A stretch of DNA of 64,000 bases from Phycisphaerae bacterium (GTDB taxonomy: Bacteria; Planctomycetota; Phycisphaerae; UBA1845; PWPN01). Position 1 is the stretch's first letter. The number at the start of each line of letters is the position of its first letter. The position numbers were made by a program, and so were the translations under genes. The DNA lies in assembly GCA_030372985.1 (NCBI GenBank), contig JAUCQB010000092.1, positions 1-64,000 on the forward strand. The letters are read 5' to 3'. Shown here one piece after another: positions 18,039-26,868 of the stretch. Under the pieces are notes generated by a model that saw only the letters and a program-made list of their open reading frames with translations, was not told the DNA's origin and ran no database searches.

Positions 18039-20282
18039 CTACGGTGAGGATGGGCCACCCAACGTAGACCGTGAATCAGGGTCGTCCACCCTCAGTCCTG
18101 CGATGTTGATCGCGTTTCCCCTGGATTCGGGGTGTTTTTCTCCAAGAATCGTGATGCGAATGGTGTGCCTGCCCGGCTCCAGGCCGGTTTGCTCCCAGGA
18201 GATCTGTGAGTCGGGAGCCTGGCTGAATTGATCGACGGTTGCCGCCACCCGGCCGTCAATCATCACCTCGGCCCGACCTCCGTCGTCGGACCGATGCCCC
18301 ATCCAGCCAACGGTACTGCCGGTGAACGCACACTCCGCCCATGCACCCGCTTCACTCGACATGCCCCAGACCCACTTGCCGTCATAGGTGAAGTCGCGAG
18401 CCGAAATCCGGTTGCTCCACTTTGGATCGAGGTACATGAAGTATCGCTCGCCCTCACGGAACTCGTAGAACGGCCTCGCAACGAGCAGCGGCGCCTCAGC
18501 AAGACGGAAGTGCAACGGCGCGCCATCCACAGGCACCAGCGAGCCGGAGAGGTTGCGGGGATTCACACTGTCGCCGGGGTTGGCCCCTTCGGAGCCGACC
18601 GCGAGCACGACAGGGCCGTAACGGACCGCGCCGGGATAGGCGTGCTGCGGGTCGAGGGCGTCCCACTCCAGCGTCATCGGCAGCACGATCGTCAGACGGT
18701 CCCCGTCGCGCCACTGCCGCTTGAGGCCGAGCCATCCGGCCGTGTTCGCATGCAGTTGCGCCGGCTGCCCGTTTAACAGAGCCTTTGCGGGGCCGGCCAA
18801 CCACTGCGGCTTGCGGATGAAGAGGCCGAATCGGTCCGGCCGGGGAACGGAGACGGTCAGGTGGATCTCGTTGTCCTCGGGAAAAAGCGTCCGCTGACGA
18901 AGTACGACCTGCCGGCCTTCGTGCGACCACTGGATCGTGAAGGGGGTGAACAGATTGACATAGAGGTTGTGCCGATCGTGGAAGCACGCCAGATCGGCGT
19001 AATCTGCGATGGCCATCGAACGGGTGCCCGCACAGCAGGTCCAGGCGTCCTGGGTATTGACCTTCCTGGCCCCGCCCGGATGGTAGTCGGAATCGTACAT
19101 CACACGTCCGTCCGACATGGGAAGGCTGGCGCCGATCCCGTTCAGAGTGAGCCGCTCGACCCAATCGCCGTATTTCGCTTCACCGGTGAAACGGATGAGA
19201 TACTTGGACAGCTTGAAGGCCGCCCAGGAGCCGCACTGGGTCTCGAAATGCTTGAAGATGAAGGGGTTGTCCAGACTCCCAATCAGCTCGTCATGCGGCA
19301 TCAGCCGCTCCAAAGGCCCGTATCCCCCGGTGGCGAACGTTTGCGTATTCTGAAGCCAGGCATGGGCGTTTTTGATGATCTGAAGGTAACGCTCATCGCC
19401 GGTGACCTCATAGGTTGCGGCCGCACCGCAGAAGGTGTTCACATGACTGTAGGCGTGGAACGAGATGGGCTTGCCGACCTCGAGTGGCGGGTTGGCGAAG
19501 ATGTCATTGGGAACCCCGGTGAAGCGGTTCCAGTAATCGGTGTACTCCCAGACTTTCGCGAACTCGCGGTATTTCTCCTCGCCGGTCGCCAGATAAGCGC
19601 GGTACAAATTCTCGCCAAGCGTGAACCATTCAACGCACCACGGGTGGGGGTTGCGAGGCAGGTTCTTCATGGCCCAGTCGGTGATGCGACTCAGGCAGTC
19701 GCGTGCTTCCTGGTTGCCGCAGTAGACGTAGTTGTCCACCAGGCCGCCGACCATCTTCTCGTAGGTGTAATGAGGCGATGCGGCCTGGGGCGTGTTGAAG
19801 AAGTAGCCGTCCGGAGCGATGCACCTGCCCCACTCGTGGATGAGGAGATTCGCCTTGTCCCGGCATGCGGGGTCGCCGGTCCCGGCGTGAAAGCGGGCGA
19901 GCCCGGACAGGACCTGCCCGAAGATGTGGAAGAGCCCCTTTTGGTACCACTCCCCGAGGTCAGGGCCTGGAGCGGGAAGCCCCGCCCGCTGGCGGAAGCC
20001 TTTCAGCAGACCGTCGTTCGAGATGGCCAGGTAATCCCGTCGTACCTCTTCGTATTGCCGGCCCAGACGGCCACCATCAAGGGTCACTCCCCGATAGTCA
20101 AAGGACTCCAGACGCAAGCGGTTTTGTTCAGGCGACACACGAGTGCAGCCGCCGCTCACGAACAGGGCAAGAGCGAGTACGAACAGCAGGTACTCTGTCG
20201 TCTGAGCCACAGCCAGCCTCCTCTGTCCTGACATCTCCGGGACACGCTTGCCCGGCAGCGCTGCCGGACTGAGCTCGGTCAT
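18039..20282 (-). CDS. GH127 (DUF1680) beta-L-arabinofuranosidase, lipoprotein
   Basis: 747 aa. The ATG at 20282 overlaps the stop of the upstream lyase gene as ATGA, so translation is coupled. A lipoprotein-like signal ends near C46 (LALALFVSGGC). The body is the alpha/alpha-barrel of DUF1680: LVDNYVYCGNQEARDCLSRI, ATYEVTGDERYL, HFETQCGSWAAFKLSKYLIRFTG, DAWTCCAGTRS, then beta domains (WRDGDRLTIVLPM, AVRYGPVVLAVG). In the characterised family zinc is held by one Glu and three Cys. Here C350, C416 and C417 align, while E347 lies three residues before C350 instead of two. The role is removal of L-arabinofuranose from arabinan or glycoprotein side chains. The last codons (GGPSSP) come from the TGGGCCACCC repeat. 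Confidence 0.85.
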   Translation of the reverse strand: MTELSPAALPGKRVPEMSGQRRLAVAQTTEYLLFVLALALFVSGGCTRVSPEQNRLRLESFDYRGVTLDGGRLGRQYEEVRRDYLAISNDGLLKGFRQRAGLPAPGPDLGEWYQKGLFHIFGQVLSGLARFHAGTGDPACRDKANLLIHEWGRCIAPDGYFFNTPQAASPHYTYEKMVGGLVDNYVYCGNQEARDCLSRITDWAMKNLPRNPHPWCVEWFTLGENLYRAYLATGEEKYREFAKVWEYTDYWNRFTGVPNDIFANPPLEVGKPISFHAYSHVNTFCGAAATYEVTGDERYLQIIKNAHAWLQNTQTFATGGYGPLERLMPHDELIGSLDNPFIFKHFETQCGSWAAFKLSKYLIRFTGEAKYGDWVERLTLNGIGASLPMSDGRVMYDSDYHPGGARKVNTQDAWTCCAGTRSMAIADYADLACFHDRHNLYVNLFTPFTIQWSHEGRQVVLRQRTLFPEDNEIHLTVSVPRPDRFGLFIRKPQWLAGPAKALLNGQPAQLHANTAGWLGLKRQWRDGDRLTIVLPMTLEWDALDPQHAYPGAVRYGPVVLAVGSEGANPGDSVNPRNLSGSLVPVDGAPLHFRLAEAPLLVARPFYEFREGERYFMYLDPKWSNRISARDFTYDGKWVWGMSSEAGAWAECAFTGSTVGWMGHRSDDGGRAEVMIDGRVAATVDQFSQAPDSQISWEQTGLEPGRHTIRITILGEKHPESRGNAINIAGLRVDDPDSRSTLGGPSSP

Positions 20283-21595
20283 TGTACAGCACCCTTGACG
20301 CCACAATCCATCCCAGAATTTCCAGCATCGAGCTGCGAAAGGGTTTCCATCAGGCCCGGCGGCACGCTGGCGGCGTGGATGTGGGCAAAGCCGCTGCGAT
20401 CGGAGTTGAAGACCACCCATTTCAGGTTGGGCGTCAGGTAGGCGTGCGGGTGGGTGTTGGCGTTGCGTCCCATGGAGGTCTTGGATTCGCAAATGACCGC
20501 CGTGCGGCCGGTCTGGAGAGAGCCGATCACAATCTTGCAGGTGCCGCGCCAATCGTCGCAGCAGAAGAACCGCCCGCAGCGCGAGACGTGTACGTGGTTT
20601 GCCTGAAAGCCGCGGGCTGCCACCCGTGCCGGCTGACCGGGGCGGACACACAGCAGGTTGCCCTTGTCCGGGGTGTAGCCATCCTGTGCGAGCACTGAGA
20701 GCAGAATCTCGCCGCGGGTCGCGATCCACGCTTCATGGCCGGTGATGGCCGTGGTGTACGGCCGGCCGACCTGCAGTTCGGTGCGTTTGGCATCGGGGAC
20801 AGACAGCAGATAGAGCGTCGCGCCCTCAGGACCGACGGCTCGTTCTCGAACCCCCTCGGGCGAGAACTTGCTGCCCCGGTTGTGCTGGATCATCAGCCGG
20901 TCGTTGCGGCTCGGGTCGAACTGCGGATGCGGGTTGAAGTTGTACGGGTCTTCGTCGATGACTGTCTCGGTGCCCTTCTGAAGATCGACCAGCAGGATGC
21001 CGAATCGCTTGTACTCCTGGTCGAGCCGCTGGCCGCGGGCATAATACCGGCCGTCGGGGGACACGGTACCCAGGCTGCCGGCCACGGCCGGGTGCTGCAG
21101 GCGGAAGAGGCTCTGCGGCTGCCCCTTGGACAGGTCGGCTCGCATCAGGTCAACCTCACGGCCGGGTGTGCGTTTCAGATAGTAGAAGACGCCGTCGCGG
21201 GTGATCGCGCAGCCGGTCATGTTCCACCCGACGTCCAGTAGATGCTGCTTCCAGGTGCCCAACTCGACGACCATGAACTCAGTGGGGTTGTCCTTGTTCT
21301 CCTTGCGGTTCTTTCGCTCGTAGACGAAGTATCGCGAGTCGGTCGAGCAATACGGCAGTTCGCAGTAGATGTTGGATTGCGGCCGCTGTTCCGTGGTGAC
21401 CTGCCAGATCTCCGTGCCGGTGCTGAGACGTTCGACGAGCACGGGTTGGGCGGCTGCGGCCGGGGCGGATTGCGGGGTTGCCGGCCGGGTCTGGCCTGTA
21501 ACGAACCGGGTCGAGACGAGCGTTCCCGCGGCCACGGATGCAAGCTGTTTCAAAGCTCCGCGGCGAGTGATTATCGTTCGATTTCGACCAGGCAT
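20279..21595 (-). CDS. Tat-exported oligogalacturonate lyase-like protein (PL22)
   Basis: 438 aa. GGAGGAGG lies 6 nt upstream of the ATG. A twin-arginine signal (TITRRGALKQLASVAAG) precedes a beta-propeller with the blocks FNPHPQFDPSRNDRLMIQHN and NTHPHAYLTPNLKWVVFNSDRSG. This is the arrangement of the Pectate_lyase22 / oligogalacturonide lyase family, whose metal site uses His and Gln residues from such HPQ..H and HPHA segments. Its inferred role is splitting unsaturated oligogalacturonides from pectin into keto-uronates. Classical family members are cytoplasmic, so the export signal suggests periplasmic action. Its neighbours are the GH127 enzyme (4-nt overlap) and the esterase/oxidoreductase/GH43 fusion 119 nt upstream, all one strand. 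Confidence 0.68.
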   Translation of the reverse strand: MPGRNRTIITRRGALKQLASVAAGTLVSTRFVTGQTRPATPQSAPAAAAQPVLVERLSTGTEIWQVTTEQRPQSNIYCELPYCSTDSRYFVYERKNRKENKDNPTEFMVVELGTWKQHLLDVGWNMTGCAITRDGVFYYLKRTPGREVDLMRADLSKGQPQSLFRLQHPAVAGSLGTVSPDGRYYARGQRLDQEYKRFGILLVDLQKGTETVIDEDPYNFNPHPQFDPSRNDRLMIQHNRGSKFSPEGVRERAVGPEGATLYLLSVPDAKRTELQVGRPYTTAITGHEAWIATRGEILLSVLAQDGYTPDKGNLLCVRPGQPARVAARGFQANHVHVSRCGRFFCCDDWRGTCKIVIGSLQTGRTAVICESKTSMGRNANTHPHAYLTPNLKWVVFNSDRSGFAHIHAASVPPGLMETLSQLDAGNSGMDCGVKGAVQ

Positions 21596-21700
21596 GGGTA
21601 GCCTCCTCCCACAGACTCCGCGGAGGTCTTCAGAGCCCGCTCGTGCGCACCGCGACCGTGCTGCATCACCATTCTATTCGAGTTCTCCGCTGTCGCATAA

Positions 21701-21736
21701 TCGCGAGCCCAGGTTCAGGAAGAACCTGGGCCACCC
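21701..21736. repeat. 36-nt hairpin repeat, copy 2, containing a stop codon
   Basis: Second copy of the unit at 17962-17997. It contains a perfect 9-bp stem, CCCAGGTTC (21708-21716) and GAACCTGGG (21722-21730), with a 5-nt loop. The fusion gene on the minus strand enters the element, which supplies its last six codons (GGPGSS) and its TGA at 21715-21717. It lies between two genes of the pectin locus and could act as an mRNA processing or stability hairpin. Confidence 0.85.
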
Positions 21737-24700
21737 AGGCGAAGATGACGGTCGTCGGTGAAGTCGACGCGCAAAATGCCCGGCCGTTCTCGGAACGGGG
21801 CGTCGCCGCTGTTGCCGAAGAACGTGCTCCACCATCGGCCGTGGGCATCCTTGAAGAACATGTTGTGGCCGCCGTGGAGCACGGCCAGATGCCGGTCGCT
21901 CCAGGGGCCGTCCAGCGTCGGGGCACTGGCGAGCATGCAGTGGTATTGCTCCCCGATGAACTCCGCGCAGGACAGGTAGTATCGGCCGTCGACCTTGAAG
22001 AGGAACGCCCCCTCGAAACCCACGTGGTCGGCGTTGGCCGGCTTGAGCAGGCGAGGCTCCCCGGCCAGGCCGGTCATGTCGTCTTTCATGCGGGCAATGC
22101 GGCCGTTCTGGTAGAGGAAATACACCGAGCCGTCGTCGTCCTGAAACAGTGACGCGTCGATGTCCTTGGTCAGCGGGCCATCGGGCTTCACATCAACGTA
22201 CGGGCCTTCCGCCTTGCCGCTTGTGCTCTTGAGAAGGCCCGTTCCGCCACCGGGGTGGTTCACGCAGTAGGCCAGCCAGAAGGTGCCCTTGATGTAGTGC
22301 AGTTCCGGTGCCCAGATGGCCCGTTTCCCGTCGACGACCGGTTTCTGCCACGTGGCGTCTTTTTCAAACGACCAGACCAGCCCCAACGGTTCCCATGCCA
22401 CCAGGTCCTTCGACTTCCAGAGGCGAATCCCTTCGTTCGTCTTCCACCACGTCGGGGCGCCGGTCGTTCCGGTCAAATAGTACATGCCATCGGCAAGACA
22501 TACGCACGTGTCGCGAACCGGGAAGTCAAACAGCGGCTTGAAACCGGACGGCGGCGTCACATCCGCCAGAGGAATGGCGACTCCCCGTTCTGCGGAACGC
22601 CGCGCGGCATCGAGGATCTCGGTGGCGATCATGTTGACCTTCAACGACGAAGGACCGGAAGGCAAGACCTCACCCCGGACAACAGCAGCGAGGTAAGAGA
22701 TGGAGTCTTGCTTTGGGGCGGCAATGGGTTCGGCTTTGCCCAGGTTCTCGGCCGCATGAAGGGTCCTCATCCGGTACATGTCCCGTTCAACTGTCAGATA
22801 CTGCCCCTGCTCTCCGTAGATCTCCATGTCTTTGCGACTGAAGGGCCAGTTCCACGACGCCTGGATGATCACCTGGGCCTTCGGATAGGTCAGCACGATC
22901 GTGGCCTCGTCATCGACGCGCTGATAGACCGGATCTGACTTCAGCTTCTGCGTCACGGCGGTCACGGACAGCGGCCGTTGCCCGCCCAGCAGATAGGTTG
23001 CCAGGTTTGCCCCGTAGCAGCCGAAATCGAACAGTGCCCCCCCGCCGTTGCGGACCGGATCGGTGAGCCACTCCATGAACTCCCTGGGCATACCGATCTC
23101 TTTGGGACCCTGGTGACCGTCGTGGACCACGATCTTGCGGATAGACCCGATCTGCCCCTGTTTGGAGACGAGCTGGTATGCGGCCTCGGTGTTTGGATAC
23201 CAGGTCGTCTCATAGTTCACGATGACGTGGATCTTACCCTCGCGGGCCGCCTTCTCGATCGCCCGGGCGTGTTCCATGCCGGTCGCCAGCGGCTTTTCCA
23301 TCATGACGTGAATTCCGCGTGGGCCACAGGCTTCCACTACCTTGCGATGCTCGAGCGTGTCGGTGAACACTGCCACCGCCTGCGGTCGAGCGGTATCGAG
23401 CATGCGGTCCAGATCCTGAAACCACATTGACTCCGGGAGGCGATGCCGGCCACCGTAACGGCGAAGCAGTTCCTCGCGAGGTTCGGCCAGGCCGACGATC
23501 TCAACGTCGGTTCGCCTGACCACATCCTCCAGGAAACCATATACGTGTCCATGAACAAGCCCGACGACGCCGATTCTGACCTTGTCTCTCGCGGGGGCCG
23601 AGGCGACCTCGGACCGCGAAGCACCTGCTCTCGCCTGGTCCGACGCCGGCGGCTCGAAGCACCTGATAAGCTCCTCGGCAAACAGGCGGTGGCCTCTGTC
23701 GTCCGGGTGGTTCAGCGTGTTGCGAAGCAGCGTCACATACGGCAGGCCTTCCACCCACAAATGCGCCCACCGCGATGAAGTATCGGCAACCGCAAGGTGA
23801 TACTCGTCGGCGAAGCGATGCAGCGACTTGACGTACTCACGGTCGTCGCCGTCCCGAATGGACTTCATTCCCATCCAGTGCATAGCGGTGAAGTGCGGGG
23901 TAATCAGCACGACCTCGGTGCCGAACTCCTTCACGCGACGAAGAATGGTCGAATACGTTTCCTCGACGGTCTTCCAGTCCATATACGCGTCGTTGACGAA
24001 CTCAATGGTCAACACATCCGGCTTGAGTGCCGTGACGCGTTCGAATTTGATCTCCTCGGCTCTCAGGCTCGGGACGGTCTTGAACCAAGCGTCATTGAAG
24101 GGCTCCATCCGCAGCCATTGCCTGGAGCTGGTCCCACCGTAGCTGACGTTGACCACGTTGATAGCCGCATTCTTCCCGTACTTCTCTTTGAGCATCGACT
24201 CGAACACGTCCACGTATCGCAGTGACGGCCGGCTGGCATCGCCTCCCGCAGTCACCGAGTCGCCCAGGCAGACGACGGTCAGCGGTTTGCCCGACTTGAT
24301 CTTGTCCAGCGCACGGGGCAATCGCCCGCGCGTCGTCCGCGTCGGGGCCATCGCCCCGCTCTCCAGGATGGGGAACAGGTGCTCAGCTTTGAGGTCTTCA
24401 GCTCCACGCGGCCTGAACACGTTGCACAACCGGACCGTTCCTTCCGGCGCATCTGGCGGCAGCGGCACGGAGATATCAGGCTTGCCCTTGACCAGAGATG
24501 GCCGTCCCTGGCGATCGACAAGCACCGAGTCGATCCGCATCAGACGGCAGCGATAGCCGGCGTAGACCGTGTCGTCGGGGCCGATGCGAGGCTCGGGCCC
24601 GATTCCGACCATGCCGAATTCTTCCGCGACGAGGTAATCCTTGTTCTCAATCAGCGGGTCACCACCCGGCGTTTTCCGGATCACCAACGACCCAGGCACA

Positions 24701-25080
24701 TAGGCAAAACTGGCGTTGATGCCCCCGCCGGCCCGAGCACCCTGCAACGGTCTGCCCGTCGACCATGCGTGCGGTTTGTCCTTGCCCAGCTTGAGCGGTT
24801 CGTCCTCGATCACGCTCACATCGGCCGGATCGATCGAAAAGGAGGCCGCGTGCCGGACCTCCATGTCCCGGCCCGCGACGGAATAGCGGCCTTCTTTGAT
24901 TGTCAGGGTGTTACCGCTCGCAGAGGCGTTGCTCAAGAAAGCCCGGTAGGCCTTCGCGATCGCTGCGGGATCGGCGGCCGGGCACGTAGTGACCGGCAGT
25001 CCCGCAGCTTGTATCGGCACGCCGACCCATCCCGTAGATGCGAGAATCAACAGCAAGGCACAGCACCTGTGCAACCTCAC
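21715..25080 (-). CDS. three-domain fusion: SGNH esterase - Gfo/Idh/MocA oxidoreductase - GH43
   Basis: 1121 aa. The GTG at 25080 has GAGGAGG about 6 nt upstream and starts a signal peptide (1-26). Residues 30-235 form a beta-rich leader. Residues 262-476 are an SGNH hydrolase with GDSVTAGG (S275), EFVNDAY (N363) and DRGH (D461, H464), typical of carbohydrate acetylesterases. Residues 499-840 are a Gfo/Idh/MocA NAD(P) oxidoreductase with the dinucleotide-binding VRIGVVGLVHGH and EKPLA (K596). Residues 850-1121 are a GH43-type five-bladed propeller: VRDTCV (D857), WAPEL (E926), DIDASLF (D975) and EGAFLF (E1023), so base, modulator and acid all seem present. No frameshift or internal stop separates the parts. 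Possible roles are deacetylation, redox-type (GH109-like) glycosidic chemistry and arabinosyl or xylosyl removal on one exported chain. Confidence 0.85.
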   Translation of the reverse strand: MRLHRCCALLLILASTGWVGVPIQAAGLPVTTCPAADPAAIAKAYRAFLSNASASGNTLTIKEGRYSVAGRDMEVRHAASFSIDPADVSVIEDEPLKLGKDKPHAWSTGRPLQGARAGGGINASFAYVPGSLVIRKTPGGDPLIENKDYLVAEEFGMVGIGPEPRIGPDDTVYAGYRCRLMRIDSVLVDRQGRPSLVKGKPDISVPLPPDAPEGTVRLCNVFRPRGAEDLKAEHLFPILESGAMAPTRTTRGRLPRALDKIKSGKPLTVVCLGDSVTAGGDASRPSLRYVDVFESMLKEKYGKNAAINVVNVSYGGTSSRQWLRMEPFNDAWFKTVPSLRAEEIKFERVTALKPDVLTIEFVNDAYMDWKTVEETYSTILRRVKEFGTEVVLITPHFTAMHWMGMKSIRDGDDREYVKSLHRFADEYHLAVADTSSRWAHLWVEGLPYVTLLRNTLNHPDDRGHRLFAEELIRCFEPPASDQARAGASRSEVASAPARDKVRIGVVGLVHGHVYGFLEDVVRRTDVEIVGLAEPREELLRRYGGRHRLPESMWFQDLDRMLDTARPQAVAVFTDTLEHRKVVEACGPRGIHVMMEKPLATGMEHARAIEKAAREGKIHVIVNYETTWYPNTEAAYQLVSKQGQIGSIRKIVVHDGHQGPKEIGMPREFMEWLTDPVRNGGGALFDFGCYGANLATYLLGGQRPLSVTAVTQKLKSDPVYQRVDDEATIVLTYPKAQVIIQASWNWPFSRKDMEIYGEQGQYLTVERDMYRMRTLHAAENLGKAEPIAAPKQDSISYLAAVVRGEVLPSGPSSLKVNMIATEILDAARRSAERGVAIPLADVTPPSGFKPLFDFPVRDTCVCLADGMYYLTGTTGAPTWWKTNEGIRLWKSKDLVAWEPLGLVWSFEKDATWQKPVVDGKRAIWAPELHYIKGTFWLAYCVNHPGGGTGLLKSTSGKAEGPYVDVKPDGPLTKDIDASLFQDDDGSVYFLYQNGRIARMKDDMTGLAGEPRLLKPANADHVGFEGAFLFKVDGRYYLSCAEFIGEQYHCMLASAPTLDGPWSDRHLAVLHGGHNMFFKDAHGRWWSTFFGNSGDAPFRERPGILRVDFTDDRHLRLGGPGSS

Positions 25081-25155
25081 ACAACACCTCCTCGAGTACG
25101 ATGGCTCGTTGCCTGCGGATCCTGCCCAGTCGCCACACGCCCTACGGCCAGGATG

Positions 25156-26631
25156 TCATTCCTCGCGCCCGGCCTCGCGAACACGAATCCACCGCCGCAG
25201 CGCGATCAGGCCCACCGGGGCGATCATTGTGATGAGCGCCACGATCAGCCACATGGTCTGTGAATCACGCACGCCGGTCTCAGGGCAATACTTTTCGAGC
25301 ATCCTGCCGGAGAACACTCCAATGAAGAGTTTTGCGAGGAAGAATGGCACATATGAAAGAGCGCTGTAGGATGCCTCCTGTCCTTTGGGGGCGATGGCGG
25401 CCGCATATTCGTAGACCCTGGGCGAATAGAAGGCCTCCCCAAAGGAGAGCACGACAACGTAGAAGAGAATCATCACGTACCAGGGGTTGACTTCGCCGGA
25501 CAGACCGAGATACCAGTGCGCCCCCCAGCGGATCGGCGTGCTGTCTGCCACGCTCTGGAACCAACCCGGCGGCAAGGCCATGATGAAGCCCGCCGCTGCG
25601 GAAATCGCCCCGCCAACGATGACCATTCGGTAGGCGGAGCTTTTCTGGGTCAAGGCTCCGACAATGGGCACCAGGACAATGATCAGAACCGAGTTGATGG
25701 CCGACAGACGTCCGACGGGAGCGCCTTCACCCAGCTCGCGTATGCCGAACTTCGGATAGGCATAGTACATCCACATGAAGATCAGCTTCAGGAAGGCGAT
25801 GAGCATGAGGAAGGCCAGGAGCCGGTAGAACCCATCCTGGCGGGCCATCGTCGCGAAGCCGCGGCCCGTGTCGCGCAGTGTGTCCCGAACGGTCAGGCGG
25901 GCCGTGCGCCAAATGCTCTGATGCCCATACCTGGGTTGCGGGGGAGTGATCTTCACGCCCTCATCGGTCGCTTCTGCCCCCTCGCGGATTCCCCAGTAAA
26001 TGACCGGCAGGAGCAGCAGCTCAATCAGAAAGCTGATCAGAAAGAGAGTCTGGTAGCTTGTGATTGAAATCCCACCAACAGGCAAGACGAACTGGCCATG
26101 CTCCCCCAGGTACTTCCGTACGAGATCGAAAAGCAGATAGCCGACGAAAAGGCCCACGTTCATCATCACGTAGAAAAACGAAAAGGAAACGGATCGTTGT
26201 GCTGTCGTTGAGTATCTGCGAATGGCGGCGACCAGGACCGGCGTGCCCAGGGCCTCGCCGATGGCCAGGGGAATCAAGCCGCCCGCGAGCGCCAGCCACT
26301 TGACCGTCGCAAAAGTCATGACCGCCCGCGCCGCAAGGCAAATCATCACACCCAGAAGGAAGGTCCGACGCAGCCCGATGGCGTCGGTCAATGACCCGAC
26401 GAGGATGGTGAACACCGTCATCGAGGCGGACCAGAGGAAGACCATGTAACCCGCCCACCGATCGTCGTAGCCGAGAGTGGATGACAACCACAGCACCAGG
26501 GTCACGTTCATCACCTGGTATGCCGCAACGGCCAGCATCTTGATGGCAAAGGTGATCCATAGCTCGGGCATCGCCCCGCTAAGGACGGTGAACCGACCGA
26601 GGAAACTGACGCTCTTCCTTACGTCATTCAT
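25156..26631 (-). CDS. MFS transporter (POT/nucleoside-type architecture)
   Basis: 491 aa from the ATG at 26631, chosen because CGGAG lies 5 nt upstream; the longer frame to 26676 has no ribosome binding site. About 12 transmembrane helices are visible in two halves. The first-half loop GSLTDAIGLRRTFLLG between helices 2 and 3 matches the major-facilitator signature, and a basic/Pro-rich central loop (EGVKITPPQPRYGHQ) joins the halves. It is the first gene of a minus-strand run with the esterase/oxidoreductase/GH43 fusion (75-nt gap), the PL22-like lyase and GH127. Uptake of arabinose- or uronate-containing products is therefore a reasonable inference, although the sequence alone does not fix the substrate and peptide transport remains possible. 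Confidence 0.75.
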   Translation of the reverse strand: MNDVRKSVSFLGRFTVLSGAMPELWITFAIKMLAVAAYQVMNVTLVLWLSSTLGYDDRWAGYMVFLWSASMTVFTILVGSLTDAIGLRRTFLLGVMICLAARAVMTFATVKWLALAGGLIPLAIGEALGTPVLVAAIRRYSTTAQRSVSFSFFYVMMNVGLFVGYLLFDLVRKYLGEHGQFVLPVGGISITSYQTLFLISFLIELLLLPVIYWGIREGAEATDEGVKITPPQPRYGHQSIWRTARLTVRDTLRDTGRGFATMARQDGFYRLLAFLMLIAFLKLIFMWMYYAYPKFGIRELGEGAPVGRLSAINSVLIIVLVPIVGALTQKSSAYRMVIVGGAISAAAGFIMALPPGWFQSVADSTPIRWGAHWYLGLSGEVNPWYVMILFYVVVLSFGEAFYSPRVYEYAAAIAPKGQEASYSALSYVPFFLAKLFIGVFSGRMLEKYCPETGVRDSQTMWLIVALITMIAPVGLIALRRWIRVREAGREE

Positions 26632-26868
26632 TGTGGCTCCGTGTGCGATGTAGGGGGCCGGACCATCTATTGGCATGCTTGCGAATAGATAATAAAGCCA
26701 GACTCAGCCGATGCGGGATTTCTGCCCGCTGTGTGCCGCAAAGAATAGCGGTTCTCGCGGCTTGACGCCAGACAGTCTGCTGAAGATGACGGACCGGAGA
26801 AAGGGCAATCCGGGCCGGCTTCCTGAGATCTTGAAAGAATCCGAGTTGCTGGTACCCTTAGACGCGGC

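Noticed and set aside
18861-20231. 456-codon plus-strand frame
   Set aside because: Antisense to the GH127 gene, which has its zinc-ligand motifs and a coupled start.
20283-20729. N-terminal 149-codon extension of the GH127 frame
   Set aside because: It overlaps the end of the PL22-like gene out of frame and is arginine-rich shadow sequence. The ATGA at 20282 followed by a lipoprotein signal is the better start.
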